From NCBI GenBank assembly GCA_958405565.1, contig CATYEN010000012.1, positions 1-52,096 of the forward strand: a stretch of 52,096 bases of DNA, written 5' to 3'. Of this stretch, positions 16,350 through 24,669 are shown one piece after another. The notes beneath the pieces were generated by a model that searched no databases, had not been told where the DNA came from, and worked only from the letters and a program-made list of their open reading frames with translations. Position 1 is the stretch's first letter, and the number at the start of each line of letters is the position of its first letter. The stretch is from an uncultured Collinsella sp. GTDB taxonomy: Bacteria; Actinomycetota; Coriobacteriia; Coriobacteriales; Coriobacteriaceae. The translations under genes and the position numbers were made by a program.

Positions 16350-19067
16350 TCAGTTGTTATTGCCACCATCGAGCAATGCCTCAAAATCATTCGCCGGCAT
16401 GGGGCGGTAGTAGAGGAAGCCCTGAGCGTAGCGGGCGCCCATCTGTCGTAGCATGTTCGCCTGCTCATTTGTCTCGACGCCTTCGACCACGACGGGCAGA
16501 TGGAGCGACTGCGCCAGATCGAGCATTGATGTAATGATTTGCGCGCTGCGGCCTTGATCTCCGTCGGCGGGAACAAACGTGCGGTCAAGCTTGATGACGT
16601 CGACGTTGACGTTCTTGAGCATCGCGAGCGTGGACTGGCCGGTGCCAAAGTCGTCCATATAGGTTGAGAAGCCGCGGGTGTGCAGGTCGGCAGTCAGTTT
16701 ATCCACGGCCTCGGATTCTCCCGTATAGGCTGTCTCGGTGATCTCGATGCGCATAAGTTCGGGCGGTAGGTTGTATTGGGCGGCAAGTGCTCCCATATGT
16801 TCGGCAACGTCGCAGGCAAGGATATCCACGCGCGACACATTGAGCGAGATCGGAACCACGCGAAGCCCCCGGTCGATGCGCTCGCGCAGCCACGAGGCGA
16901 CGCCCTGCCAAATGTACTTGTCGAGCGTCACTACAAAGCCGCTTTCCTCGAGTGCGGGGATAAACGTTACAGGCGAAATGAGGGAACCGTCCTTGCCAAT
17001 CCAGCGCGTGAGCGCCTCGGCGCCAACGATCTCGCCAGTTTCCATGTCGACCTGGGGCTGCAGGTAGTAGGTAATGCGGCCGTTTGAGAACGCATACTGG
17101 AATTCGGTCAGCGTGCGGTGGAACGCGGTTTCGCGCTCGTACTCCTCGGGGCGGAAAATGGCGACGCGCTCCTTAAAGTCGTTTTTTGCGCGCCGATTGG
17201 TAAACATGGCCTTGGCCTGCGCGTCGATGGTGATTTCCTCGTTGGGGTCGATGGGGCAAACGCCCATGGACGGCCAGAAACCCACGCCGTCATCATGCTT
17301 GGCCACGGCGGCGCGAACGCGGTTATAGATTTGATGGACGGTGTCGTGCTCAAAGGGGATGAGAATGCAAAAGTCGTCTTGGCCCCAGTATCCTGCGACG
17401 CCCATCTCGGCATTCTCGATGTCTTTGAGGACCGTGCCCACATCGGTGAGCACGCGGTCGCCCTCGGCCTGTCCGTGCCATTCGTTAAACAGTCGCATAT
17501 GACCCATGTCGACGGTGGCGATACACCAAGCGCCGTCGCGCCCTGTCCTCAGAAATGCGTTGGCGCGCCGCATAAACTCGCTGGGTCGATAGAGGCCCGT
17601 GAGCGTATCGATGCGTTCGGCGACGGCGCTTTTACGCTCAATCTCGGGTATGGGGAGGCTGTCGTTGGGGGCAAGCCCGCCGGCGGCGCGAAGACGACGG
17701 TCGAGTTCGCCTAAAACAGCGGTCGCTTGATTGATTAAGCGCTCGTAAAAGGCCGGGACGACAAGACAGACGGGGGTAATGGTGTCGTTCGCGATTCGAA
17801 CAGGAGCGAAAACGGCCTCTTTAAGATGATGGGTCAGTTGCCCGAATGCCTCGTGGTCCAGATCGTTGCTGAGCACGACGAACTGGGCGTTTCGCGAGCG
17901 GAAGACGCGACTTCTGCCGCGGGTGATCGATAACATGCGGCCTGCGTATTCGGCGAGCATGTTGTCGACAGCCTCGGCCCCGTAGAGCTCGTTGAACTTT
18001 GCCGTGCCACAAACGCGGACCGCTATAAGCCCCGTCTCGCAACGGTCGCGACGGCAGGCATCGATAGCGTTGATCAGCATACGCTGCGTTCCGAGGCCCG
18101 TGGCGGCGTCGACGGTCTCGGCGAGTGAGTGGTTAACAAGTTCGCCGACATAGAGCGAGGGGGTATTTCCGTCGCCGTCGATGCGAAACCCGCGAGCGCG
18201 GCAGAGGACGTAGTCGCCCGCGGCATTGCGCATGCGGTACTGCATGACGCGGCGGTGTTTGGAGCCATTATAGATTTGGTCGATGTCGTTGATGTAGGCC
18301 TCGAGGTCATCGGGGTGGACGCGCGTTTTCCAGTAATCGTGGCAGTTGTCTACATGCTCAGAAGGAAGACCGAGATCGCGCAGGGCGCCTTGTGACCAAA
18401 GGGTGCGATGTTTGTCCAAGTTCTCGATAAAGCAATAACGGCCTTCGTTGAGCATCGAAAAGGCGTCAAAAACGCGATCGCTTATTTCGAAGTCGTCGGT
18501 GTGGACTTGCGCGATATTGCGTCGATCAAGATGCATGGCATGGCGTAGCTTGTAGTCGTACATGCGATGGTCGGCATCGAGTGTCATGCGATTGGAGACT
18601 TCACCCAGGGCGGGGTCGGCGTGCGACACTCCGTAGCTAAACGAGTGAGGCATCTCGGAATCGTTGTTTTTGAGTAGGACCGTTCGGCAGTGTTCCAGGC
18701 GCTCGGCGAGGTCGTCCTCGGTCGCAATCGTAGACAGGATGGCAAACTCGTCGCCGCCTATGCGAAACGCCGCCTCGTCCACCTTCATATACAGCTTGAG
18801 ATAGAGACTTACCTGCAAGATATAGCGGTTGCCCTCGTCATGCCCAAAGACGTCGTTGCAGTGCTTAAGGTTATCGATGTCGATAAACGCCATGGTCACG
18901 GGCAGTTCCTGCTCCCAGATTTCCTCTAGGGAACGGGCAAAGCCGCCGCGGTTGCCAAGTCCGGTGAGCTGGTCGGTAAAGGCCGTCCTAATCAGATCAT
19001 CCTGACGCTCGAGAAGGTCACGGACGGTCTTTTCGAGCGTTTCGGTGTAATTGCTGACGGTGTCCAT
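16350..19067 (-). CDS. Cyclic-di-GMP turnover protein: GGDEF - PAS - degenerate GGDEF x2 - EAL
   Basis: 905 residues. The first GGDEF domain is intact (RIGGDEF, residues 102-108). A PAS-like domain follows (TRVHPDDLEAYINDID; VMQYRMRNAAG), then a degenerate cyclase-like domain (SRVFRSRNAQF) and another altered one (YWGQDDF for GGDEF). The C-terminal phosphodiesterase domain looks active: EAL at 684-686, ISLNVS, EITE, DDFGTG, IKLD and VVVEGVE are all present. So one protein may both make and break cyclic-di-GMP. Start choice is uncertain: ATG 19067 mirrors the start of the sister protein but has a weak ribosome-binding site; the frame stays open 56 codons further upstream. Confidence 0.85.
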   Translation of the reverse strand: MDTVSNYTETLEKTVRDLLERQDDLIRTAFTDQLTGLGNRGGFARSLEEIWEQELPVTMAFIDIDNLKHCNDVFGHDEGNRYILQVSLYLKLYMKVDEAAFRIGGDEFAILSTIATEDDLAERLEHCRTVLLKNNDSEMPHSFSYGVSHADPALGEVSNRMTLDADHRMYDYKLRHAMHLDRRNIAQVHTDDFEISDRVFDAFSMLNEGRYCFIENLDKHRTLWSQGALRDLGLPSEHVDNCHDYWKTRVHPDDLEAYINDIDQIYNGSKHRRVMQYRMRNAAGDYVLCRARGFRIDGDGNTPSLYVGELVNHSLAETVDAATGLGTQRMLINAIDACRRDRCETGLIAVRVCGTAKFNELYGAEAVDNMLAEYAGRMLSITRGRSRVFRSRNAQFVVLSNDLDHEAFGQLTHHLKEAVFAPVRIANDTITPVCLVVPAFYERLINQATAVLGELDRRLRAAGGLAPNDSLPIPEIERKSAVAERIDTLTGLYRPSEFMRRANAFLRTGRDGAWCIATVDMGHMRLFNEWHGQAEGDRVLTDVGTVLKDIENAEMGVAGYWGQDDFCILIPFEHDTVHQIYNRVRAAVAKHDDGVGFWPSMGVCPIDPNEEITIDAQAKAMFTNRRAKNDFKERVAIFRPEEYERETAFHRTLTEFQYAFSNGRITYYLQPQVDMETGEIVGAEALTRWIGKDGSLISPVTFIPALEESGFVVTLDKYIWQGVASWLRERIDRGLRVVPISLNVSRVDILACDVAEHMGALAAQYNLPPELMRIEITETAYTGESEAVDKLTADLHTRGFSTYMDDFGTGQSTLAMLKNVNVDVIKLDRTFVPADGDQGRSAQIITSMLDLAQSLHLPVVVEGVETNEQANMLRQMGARYAQGFLYYRPMPANDFEALLDGGNNN

Positions 19068-19391
19068 GTTGTAAGTGGCTTTCTGGGGTCGGGGCGGATG
19101 GCGTCGGGCGAGCTCGTAGTGTACACGCGTCGTTGCTCGGCGCCTTGCGTGTATCCAGGCCCCCGCCTTGCTGCGTTGTTGAGTTACTTTGCCGGCTAAT
19201 GTTCGCTGTTGATAACTGCTGAGTAGTGTAAACAACAGTACAAAATTATATAGGGGTGCACATGCTGTAGGCGGCTATTATTCGTCAAACGGTAACGCGA
19301 CGATGCGATGTTCGATGAAAATGCGACTGAGACGATATATGTTGACGGGTATACTTGTCCCGTTTTAAAACGCAGGAACGGAGATGGTCGC
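19068..19391. other. Divergent intergenic region, mostly without recognisable features
   Basis: This gap separates the EAL gene from the lipase gene. A TTGACG (19342-19347) with 17-base spacing to TTAAAA (19365-19370) could be the lipase promoter, and TATATA-like sequence near 19245 could serve the other strand. No GEMM-type cyclic-di-GMP riboswitch was found. Confidence 0.35.
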
Positions 19392-20261
19392 ATGGCACAG
19401 CCGAATACGACGCGCACGGTGGGGCTTGCGCTCGAGGGAGGCGGCTACCGCGGTATGTATACGGCGGGCGTGCTCGACGTTTGGATGGAACACGGTTTGA
19501 CCTGCGACCATATGGTGGGTGTCTCGGCGGGCGCGGCATTTGGCTACAACTTTAAATCGCACCAGATTGGGCGCGCCATTCGCTACAACAAAGCCTATTG
19601 CGCCGACAAGCGCTATGCGAGCGTGACGAGCTGGTTGCGAACCGGTGACATGTTCAATGCCGATTTTGCCTATCACGAGGTACCCATCGAGCGCGATCCC
19701 ATCGACCTGGAGACATATCGCGCCTGCCCCATGCGGTTTACGTGCGTGTGTACCGATATCGAGACGGGCAAGGCCGTCTATCACGATTTGCCGTATGGTG
19801 ACGAGCGCGATATCGAGTGGATCCGGGCGTCGTCTGCGATTCCCGTGGCAACGCGTCCTGTCGCTATTGACGGGCATAAATATCTGGATGGCGGCGTGGC
19901 CGATTCCATTCCCAGTGCTTGGCTGTTTGCGCAGGGGTATGACCGCAACGTGGTGGTGCTGACGCAGCCGGCGGGCTTTGTAAAGCAGCCCAACAGCGTG
20001 ATGCCCATGCTGCGTCGCGTGTTTCGTTACTATCCGGCGTTTGTCGCGGCGCTTGAGCATCGGCATGAGGTCTACAATGCCACGCTCGATGACCTGGCGC
20101 GTCGCGAGGCGGCCGGCGAGGTCTTTGTGGTACGGCCGAGCGAATCGGTAAAGGTGCCGTCACTCTGCCGCGAGCCCGATGAGCTTGAGCGCATCTATCA
20201 GGTCGGTCGCCACGATGCAGAGACGACGCTGCCGGCGCTGGAGGCATACCTGGCAGGGTAG
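19392..20261 (+). CDS. Patatin-like phospholipase
   Basis: 289 residues. Patatin-family lipid acyl hydrolases use a Ser-Asp dyad. The oxyanion loop is LEGGGYRGMYTAGVLD, the nucleophile elbow is GVSAG, and the Asp motif is LDGGVAD. This close spacing matches the YjjU/RssA-like bacterial group. ATG 19392 has GGAG upstream and gives the usual family start; an upstream in-frame ATG (19308) would add 28 residues unlike the family. No signal peptide, so it is cytosolic. The natural lipid is unknown. Confidence 0.88.
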   Translation: MAQPNTTRTVGLALEGGGYRGMYTAGVLDVWMEHGLTCDHMVGVSAGAAFGYNFKSHQIGRAIRYNKAYCADKRYASVTSWLRTGDMFNADFAYHEVPIERDPIDLETYRACPMRFTCVCTDIETGKAVYHDLPYGDERDIEWIRASSAIPVATRPVAIDGHKYLDGGVADSIPSAWLFAQGYDRNVVVLTQPAGFVKQPNSVMPMLRRVFRYYPAFVAALEHRHEVYNATLDDLARREAAGEVFVVRPSESVKVPSLCREPDELERIYQVGRHDAETTLPALEAYLAG

Positions 20262-20283
20262 GGGCGTCTGCCGTGGGCTCGGC

Positions 20284-20453
20284 GGAAAGCGCATTCCGGA
20301 ATTTGCCTTCGGAATGGGATGCAGTTCCCCTATGAGAGCGTTTGGGAAACTGTGGCCCGGAATTTGCGTTCAGAACGGGACGCAGTTTCCCGTTGAGCCT
20401 CTATACGGAAAGCGCATCCCAGTTTGGACGTCCATTCTGGGATGCGCTTTCCG
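20284..20453. repeat. Tandem array of three related hairpins, period about 61 bp
   Basis: Three modules of 45-48 bp (20284-20328, 20344-20391, 20406-20453) each begin GGAAA-like and end TTTCC-like. The third is perfect: CGGAAAGCGCATCCCAG / CTGGGATGCGCTTTCCG. The second pairs GGGAAACTG with CAGTTTCCC. The first is imperfect. Starts of the GGAA are at 20284, 20345 and 20407. The array fills the space between the ends of two convergent genes and could be a structured RNA, terminator cluster or repeat element. Confidence 0.7.
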
Positions 20454-20496
20454 CTCTTGAAGATATGAGACTGCAGGGCAACCGCCCGGCTTGCGT

Positions 20497-21192
20497 TTAT
20501 GCCTGCTGCCAGGTGTTGACGAGCTCCTTCGCCGCAGCGTAGGGGTCGCTGGCGCTGCAGACGGCGCTCACCACAAAGAAACCGTCGACGCCGGTTGCCT
20601 TGAGTTGCGGCAGATCGGCCGTCTTGACGCCGCCGCCAACCACGATGGGCACGGGGCTTGCGGCATGGAGCGCCGCCAGGTCCTCAAAGCTCTTGGTGAT
20701 GATGGAACCGTCAGCCGCGCGTCCGCAATCGCGCTTGGTCTCGGTCTCGTGGAGCGGCCCCACTCCCAGGTAATCGACCAGGCCCATGTCGGCAGTTTTG
20801 ACGTACTCGAGCATCTCCTCGCAACGGGCCGAGAGGCCCACGATGGCGTCGGGGCCCAGCAGCTTGCGGCAGACCTCGACGGGGATGTCGCTCTGGCCCA
20901 CGTGCACGCCGTCGACGGCAATGCCCTGTTCGCGCGCGGCAAGCACGCAATCCAGGCGGTCGTCGATGAGCAGCGCGACCTGACCGGTCTTGCCCGCACG
21001 GGCGATAGCCTGCGCGGCATCGTCCGTCAGCGCGATGATCTCGCGCGCGCTTGCCACCTTGGAGCGCACCTGGATGCAGGTAAAGCCGGCGTCGAGCGCC
21101 TGGGCCACCACATCGCCCACGGGGCGGCCGAGCGTGTTTTCGGGGCCGAGCACCAGATAGGCCGAGATATCAAGGTTGTCGCGAATACTCAT
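20497..21192 (-). CDS. thiE: Thiamine-phosphate synthase
   Basis: 231 residues. ThiE joins the pyrimidine (HMP-PP) and thiazole phosphate (THZ-P) to give thiamine monophosphate. Family features in order: YLVLGPENTLGR, IQVRSK, LLIDDRLDCVLA, VDGVHVGQSD, VGLSARCEEM, YLGVGPLHETETK, PIVVGGGVKTADL and GVDGFFVVSAVCSASDP. ATG 21192 is behind AGGAGG and overlaps the stop of the upstream gene by four bases (ATGA), so translation is coupled. It is third in the TPP-riboswitch operon. No ThiD or ThiC gene is in the window. Confidence 0.93.
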   Translation of the reverse strand: MSIRDNLDISAYLVLGPENTLGRPVGDVVAQALDAGFTCIQVRSKVASAREIIALTDDAAQAIARAGKTGQVALLIDDRLDCVLAAREQGIAVDGVHVGQSDIPVEVCRKLLGPDAIVGLSARCEEMLEYVKTADMGLVDYLGVGPLHETETKRDCGRAADGSIITKSFEDLAALHAASPVPIVVGGGVKTADLPQLKATGVDGFFVVSAVCSASDPYAAAKELVNTWQQA

Positions 21193-21530
21193 CGTGCTTC
21201 CTCCTGCTTTTTGATCTGCGCTTCCATGCGCTCGAGTTTGCCGTTCATGGTGTCGGTAAACCCGGGGCGAATATCTGCCTTGAGCACAACTTCGGTGCGG
21301 ATGCCCTTGTTTGCCAGGACAAAGGTGGCGTCGCGCACGACCTGCATGACCTCGTCCCAATCGCCTTCGATCTCGGTGAACATCGAGCTGGTGCGGTTGG
21401 GAAGGCCGCTCTCGCGAATGACGCGCACGACCTCGGCGACCTCGGCGGAGAGCTCGTCACCCGTGCCGCACGGGGCGATGGCCACGGCGACCAGCGTGTT
21501 CATGCCGGTATTGGCTGCGGACTCGGACAT
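21189..21530 (-). CDS. MTH1187-type thiamine-binding protein
   Basis: 113 residues with the opening LVAVAIAPCGTGDELSAEVA and the middle RTSSMFTEIEGDWDEVMQVV, matching the MTH1187/YkoF-like thiamine-binding family. It probably binds thiamine or a precursor in the cytosol, but the biochemical role is not settled. It sits three bases after thiM and overlaps thiE by four bases, supporting a thiamine job. ATG 21530 has GGAGG with 8-base spacing. Confidence 0.85.
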   Translation of the reverse strand: MSESAANTGMNTLVAVAIAPCGTGDELSAEVAEVVRVIRESGLPNRTSSMFTEIEGDWDEVMQVVRDATFVLANKGIRTEVVLKADIRPGFTDTMNGKLERMEAQIKKQEEAR

Positions 21531-21533
21531 GAC

Positions 21534-22373
21534 TTACGCCTCCTCGAGCTCGAGCTGGTTGTCGGCGATGTCTTGGGCAGTTGCACGGTAGAGTTCGTCG
21601 ATAAAGGCGACCTTAAAGCTTGCCGGGGCATCGGCGACGGCAGCGGCACGCGTGCCGGCAACGTTGTAGACGGCGGTACCGCAGACGGCTGCCGTAAACG
21701 GATCGGCGGCACAGGCGTATACGGCCAGAACGCCGCCCTGCGAGCAGCCGCAGCCGGTGATCTTGGACATAAGCGGGCTGCCGCCGTGGGACTTTGCCAC
21801 GGTCGAGCCGTCGGTAATCAGGTCGATCTCGCCCGAGACCACCACGGCACCACCGGTGTGGCGGGCGAGCGCCACGGCAGCATCGCGGGCGGCGTCAACC
21901 GTGTCGGTGGTGTCGACACCGCGTACACGGCTCAGATCGGCCGCCTCGCCCTCGAGGCCCCACAGGCCGGCGAGCGCGATGATCTCGGAAGCGTTGCCGC
22001 GTACGATGGCGGGCTTGTACTGCTTGAGCTCATTTACCAGCTGAGTACGCAGGCTGCCGATGCCCAGGCCCACCGGGTCGAGCACCCAGGGCTTGCCGGC
22101 GTCATGTGCCGCCTTGGCCGCGCGTGGAATCGTCTGCTCGTAGATGGGGAAGAGCGTGCCCATGTTGAGGTAGATGGCGCCGCCGCCGGCGACGAGCGCC
22201 TCGCCCTCGTCGGGCAGATAGACCATGGCGGCCGAACCGCCCACGGCGAGCTGCGCGTTGGCGACAAAGTCGATCGTCACCGTGTTGGTGATGGAGCCCG
22301 CCATCGGGTTGGCGGCGCGAATCTCCTCCACGGCCTTGACCACGTTTTGCTTAAGCTGTTCCGAATCAATCAC
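21534..22373 (-). CDS. thiM: Hydroxyethylthiazole kinase
   Basis: 279 residues. ThiM phosphorylates 4-methyl-5-(2-hydroxyethyl)thiazole with ATP for salvage. Seen: SITNTVTIDFVANAQLAVG, MVYLPDE, LNMGTL, WVLDPVGLG, IVRGNASEI, and the catalytic TGCGC-like KITGCGCSQGGV. It starts at GTG 22373, placed by AAGGAGG with 8-base spacing; the ATG seven bases upstream is out of frame, and no in-frame ATG fits. It is the first gene behind a TPP riboswitch and terminator, so it is shut off when thiamine pyrophosphate is plentiful. Confidence 0.93.
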   Translation of the reverse strand: MIDSEQLKQNVVKAVEEIRAANPMAGSITNTVTIDFVANAQLAVGGSAAMVYLPDEGEALVAGGGAIYLNMGTLFPIYEQTIPRAAKAAHDAGKPWVLDPVGLGIGSLRTQLVNELKQYKPAIVRGNASEIIALAGLWGLEGEAADLSRVRGVDTTDTVDAARDAAVALARHTGGAVVVSGEIDLITDGSTVAKSHGGSPLMSKITGCGCSQGGVLAVYACAADPFTAAVCGTAVYNVAGTRAAAVADAPASFKVAFIDELYRATAQDIADNQLELEEA

Positions 22374-22395
22374 TGCACATGCCTCCTTGGCATAG

Positions 22396-22427
22396 AAAAG
22401 GGGCGCTGTGCATAGACAGCGCCCCTG
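22396..22427 (-). terminator. Riboswitch-controlled terminator before thiM
   Basis: On the minus strand, GGGGCGCTGT pairs with ACAGCGCCCC (plus positions 22400-22425) and is followed by TTTTCT. It sits between the TPP aptamer and the thiM ribosome-binding site, the place for an attenuator. Confidence 0.88.
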
Positions 22428-22431
22428 TAAA

Positions 22432-22516
22432 GGCGGCATGCTCCCTACGCCAGCATTAACTGACAGGTTCAAAGGATTGGGCCCATTGCCCTCTCAGCCT
22501 TGTGGTTTGCACCGCC
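22432..22516 (-). promoter_or_regulatory. TPP riboswitch (THI box)
   Basis: Read on the minus strand, the conserved elements occur in order: GGCGGTGC (P1 5' side), GGCTGAGAGG, CCTTTGAACCTG, TTAATGCTGGCGTAGGGA and TGCCGCC closing P1. These are the hallmark THI-box blocks. It precedes thiM, and with the downstream terminator hairpin should act at transcription level. Confidence 0.93.
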
Positions 22517-22568
22517 GGCACTCCCGCATCGAATCTGTTGTTCCCTATACTAGCGCACCGACCAAAAA

Positions 22569-22658
22569 GGGACAGGTTTATTTTGGCAGGTGCCAACTGG
22601 GATGATGCGTTTTCCCAGATAAAACCTGCCAAAATAAACCTGTCCCGTTTTGGCAGGT
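22569..22658. repeat. Long inverted repeat with 23-bp perfect arms
   Basis: GGGACAGGTTTATTTTGGCA... (22569-22591) pairs perfectly with its complement at 22624-22646. An inner stem CTGGGA/TCCCAG lies in the loop, and a third partial arm copy (TTTTGGCAGGT) follows at 22648-22658. It sits between the thiM riboswitch and the divergent HAD gene. Confidence 0.8.
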
Positions 22659-22698
22659 CGGTACAATAGACGGGATAAAGAATGACTGAGGGGACCTT

Positions 22699-23607
22699 AT
22701 GATCAAACTTGTGCTGACCGATATGGACGATACGCTGATTCCAGCCGGGCATGACGGTGCCAGTGACTACGCCATTGAGGGTATTCACGCCATGCAGGCG
22801 GCGGGCCTGCACTTTGGACCGGTTTCGGGCCGTCAACCGTCCGCGATGGGCTGGATGTTCCGCAATCGCTCCGAGTGCTTTTCGACCGGCGCCTTTTGCA
22901 ACGGGCAGGTGATGTTTGTGGACGGCGCGGTGGTCGCATCGCGCGCAACTGATAACGATGCCCTGATGCGCCTGGCCGACTACCTTGAGCAAGAGACCGA
23001 CGACACCTATCTAAAGGTCTACAGCCTGGGCGATGACTTTTGGGACAACGACGCCTATTGCGTGACGAGCGATCCCGAGCGCGTGCGTCGCGCCATGGAG
23101 TCGGGCGGCAACGCATGGCTCAAGGGCGAAGAGGCCCCGTGCCGCCCTGTCGTCGATGACGCCCCGGTATACAAGGCGAATATCTGGAGCGCCCGCTCGC
23201 GCGAAGAGCTCGCCGAGCTGCGTGAGCGCGTTGCCGCCGAGGTACCGGAACTCTCGCTCGTGTTCCCCAACAACCGCGTGCGCCTGTTTGACATTCTCCC
23301 GGCCGGCTGGAACAAGGGCTGCGCCGCACTGGAGCTGGCACGCGCTCTGGGTCTGACGCCCGACGAGGTCGCGGTGTTCGGCGATTCCGATAACGACCTG
23401 CCCATGATTCATGCCGTTTCCAACTCCGTGGCGGTCGCCAATGCCAACGAGGCCGTCACGGCTGCCGCACGCTGGCATATCGGTGCCGCGGCAGACGACG
23501 CGGTCGCCGAGGCTCTGCATCAGATTGCCGCCTGTGCTGCGACGGGGGAGATGCCGCCGTTTATGCGTCAGATGGATGCGACGGGTTTCGACGTCACGAA
23601 CGTCTAG
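22699..23607 (+). CDS. HAD-superfamily Cof-type phosphatase
   Basis: 302 residues. HAD motifs: DMDDTLI (motif I, Asp8/Asp10), a threonine/serine place in PVSGRQPS (motif II), the Lys in GWNKGCA (motif III) and FGDSDNDLPM (motif IV). This layout with a C2 cap is typical of Cof/YbjI-like sugar-phosphate or nucleotide phosphatases. ATG follows GAGGGGACC. It is closely followed (10 bases) by a LysR gene, so the two are probably one operon. The substrate is unknown. Confidence 0.88.
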   Translation: MIKLVLTDMDDTLIPAGHDGASDYAIEGIHAMQAAGLHFGPVSGRQPSAMGWMFRNRSECFSTGAFCNGQVMFVDGAVVASRATDNDALMRLADYLEQETDDTYLKVYSLGDDFWDNDAYCVTSDPERVRRAMESGGNAWLKGEEAPCRPVVDDAPVYKANIWSARSREELAELRERVAAEVPELSLVFPNNRVRLFDILPAGWNKGCAALELARALGLTPDEVAVFGDSDNDLPMIHAVSNSVAVANANEAVTAAARWHIGAAADDAVAEALHQIAACAATGEMPPFMRQMDATGFDVTNV

Positions 23608-23617
23608 GGAGGGCGCT

Positions 23618-24514
23618 ATGAAGCTTCAGCAGCTCAGATATGTCGTCAAAGTTGCCGAATGCGGCAGCATCACCGAGGCCTCGCGCCGACTCTTTGTGTC
23701 GCAGCCTTCGATTACCGCGTCGATCCGCGATCTCGAAAACGAGATGGGTGTGCATATCTTTGAGCGCACCAACAAGGGTGTCATTGTGTCCGAGGAAGGC
23801 GAGACCTTCTTGGGCTACGCGCGCCAGGTGCTCGACCAGGCCGACCTGCTCGAGGGCAAGTACAAGGGCGCGTCCGAGCAGGTGCCGCACTTTAGTGTGA
23901 GCTGCCAGCATTATTCCTTTGCCGTCAACGCGTTTGTCGATGTGATCCGTGAGTTCGATGCTGCGCGCTATGACTTTACCCTGCGCGAGGAACAGACTCA
24001 CGAGATTATCGAGGACGTCGCGCATATGAAAAGCGAGCTCGGCATCCTGTACCTGTCCGAGCACAATCGAGAGGTCATCGAGCGCATGCTGGCGACCAAC
24101 GATCTCGTGTTTGAGGGGCTCTTCTGCGCCACGCCGCATGTCTTTGTATGCGCCGACCATCCACTGGCGGACCGCTCTAGCGTGACGCTTGAAGATCTCG
24201 AGGACTATCCGTTTTTATCCTACGAGCAGGGCAGCTACAACTCGTTTTACTATTCCGAGGAACTGACCTCGACGTTTGAGCGCCGCAAGAATATCCGCGT
24301 GCGCGACCGTGCGACGCTGTTTAACCTGGCCATGGGACTCAACGGCTACACGGTATGCTCAGGCGTGATCAGCCACGAGCTCAACGGTCCCGGCATTATC
24401 TCGATTCCGCTCGATGTGGACGAGTACATGGAGATTGGCATCATCACGCGCAAGAACACGACACTCACGCGCTACGGACAGGCCTATATCGACGCGATTC
24501 GTCAGCACATCTAG
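23618..24514 (+). CDS. LysR-family transcriptional regulator
   Basis: 298 residues. The HTH is at residues 1-60 (LQQLRYVVKVAECGSITEAS, then RLFVSQPSITASIRDLE), followed by an effector-binding domain. ATG 23618 has AGGGAGGG upstream; the longer open frame overlaps the HAD gene and is not used. Its position just upstream of a MetE-like gene whose promoter has a LysR-type inverted repeat suggests control of methyl or methionine metabolism, similar in style to CysB/MetR, but the effector is unknown. Confidence 0.88.
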   Translation: MKLQQLRYVVKVAECGSITEASRRLFVSQPSITASIRDLENEMGVHIFERTNKGVIVSEEGETFLGYARQVLDQADLLEGKYKGASEQVPHFSVSCQHYSFAVNAFVDVIREFDAARYDFTLREEQTHEIIEDVAHMKSELGILYLSEHNREVIERMLATNDLVFEGLFCATPHVFVCADHPLADRSSVTLEDLEDYPFLSYEQGSYNSFYYSEELTSTFERRKNIRVRDRATLFNLAMGLNGYTVCSGVISHELNGPGIISIPLDVDEYMEIGIITRKNTTLTRYGQAYIDAIRQHI

Positions 24515-24560
24515 ACTGCTGCGTTCTGCACGGGTCAAATCTCTTTATGGCAGTCCCAAC

Positions 24561-24583
24561 TGATATAGGAAGCATCTATATCA
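24561..24583. promoter_or_regulatory. LysR-type operator candidate
   Basis: TGATATAG-N7-CTATATCA, a perfect 8-bp inverted repeat with the T-N11-A layout used by LysR regulators. It lies 47 bases after the LysR gene and 87 bases before the MetE-like gene. Confidence 0.55.
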
Positions 24584-24615
24584 AACTGTTATAAACGCAT
24601 ATTTTACGATGGCCA

Positions 24616-24629
24616 TATGAGCGCTCATA
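24616..24629. promoter_or_regulatory. Perfect 14-bp palindrome before the MetE-like gene
   Basis: TATGAGCGCTCATA, 40 bases upstream of the start codon. It is positioned as an operator, possibly for the same or a second regulator. Confidence 0.4.
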
Positions 24630-24669
24630 CTCTGTCCCAGTAAAGCAACCAATGCAAAGGGAGATATCT

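Noticed and set aside
19068..19391. Possible cyclic-di-GMP (GEMM) riboswitch near the GGDEF/EAL genes
   Set aside because: The conserved GEMM blocks were looked for on both strands and not found.
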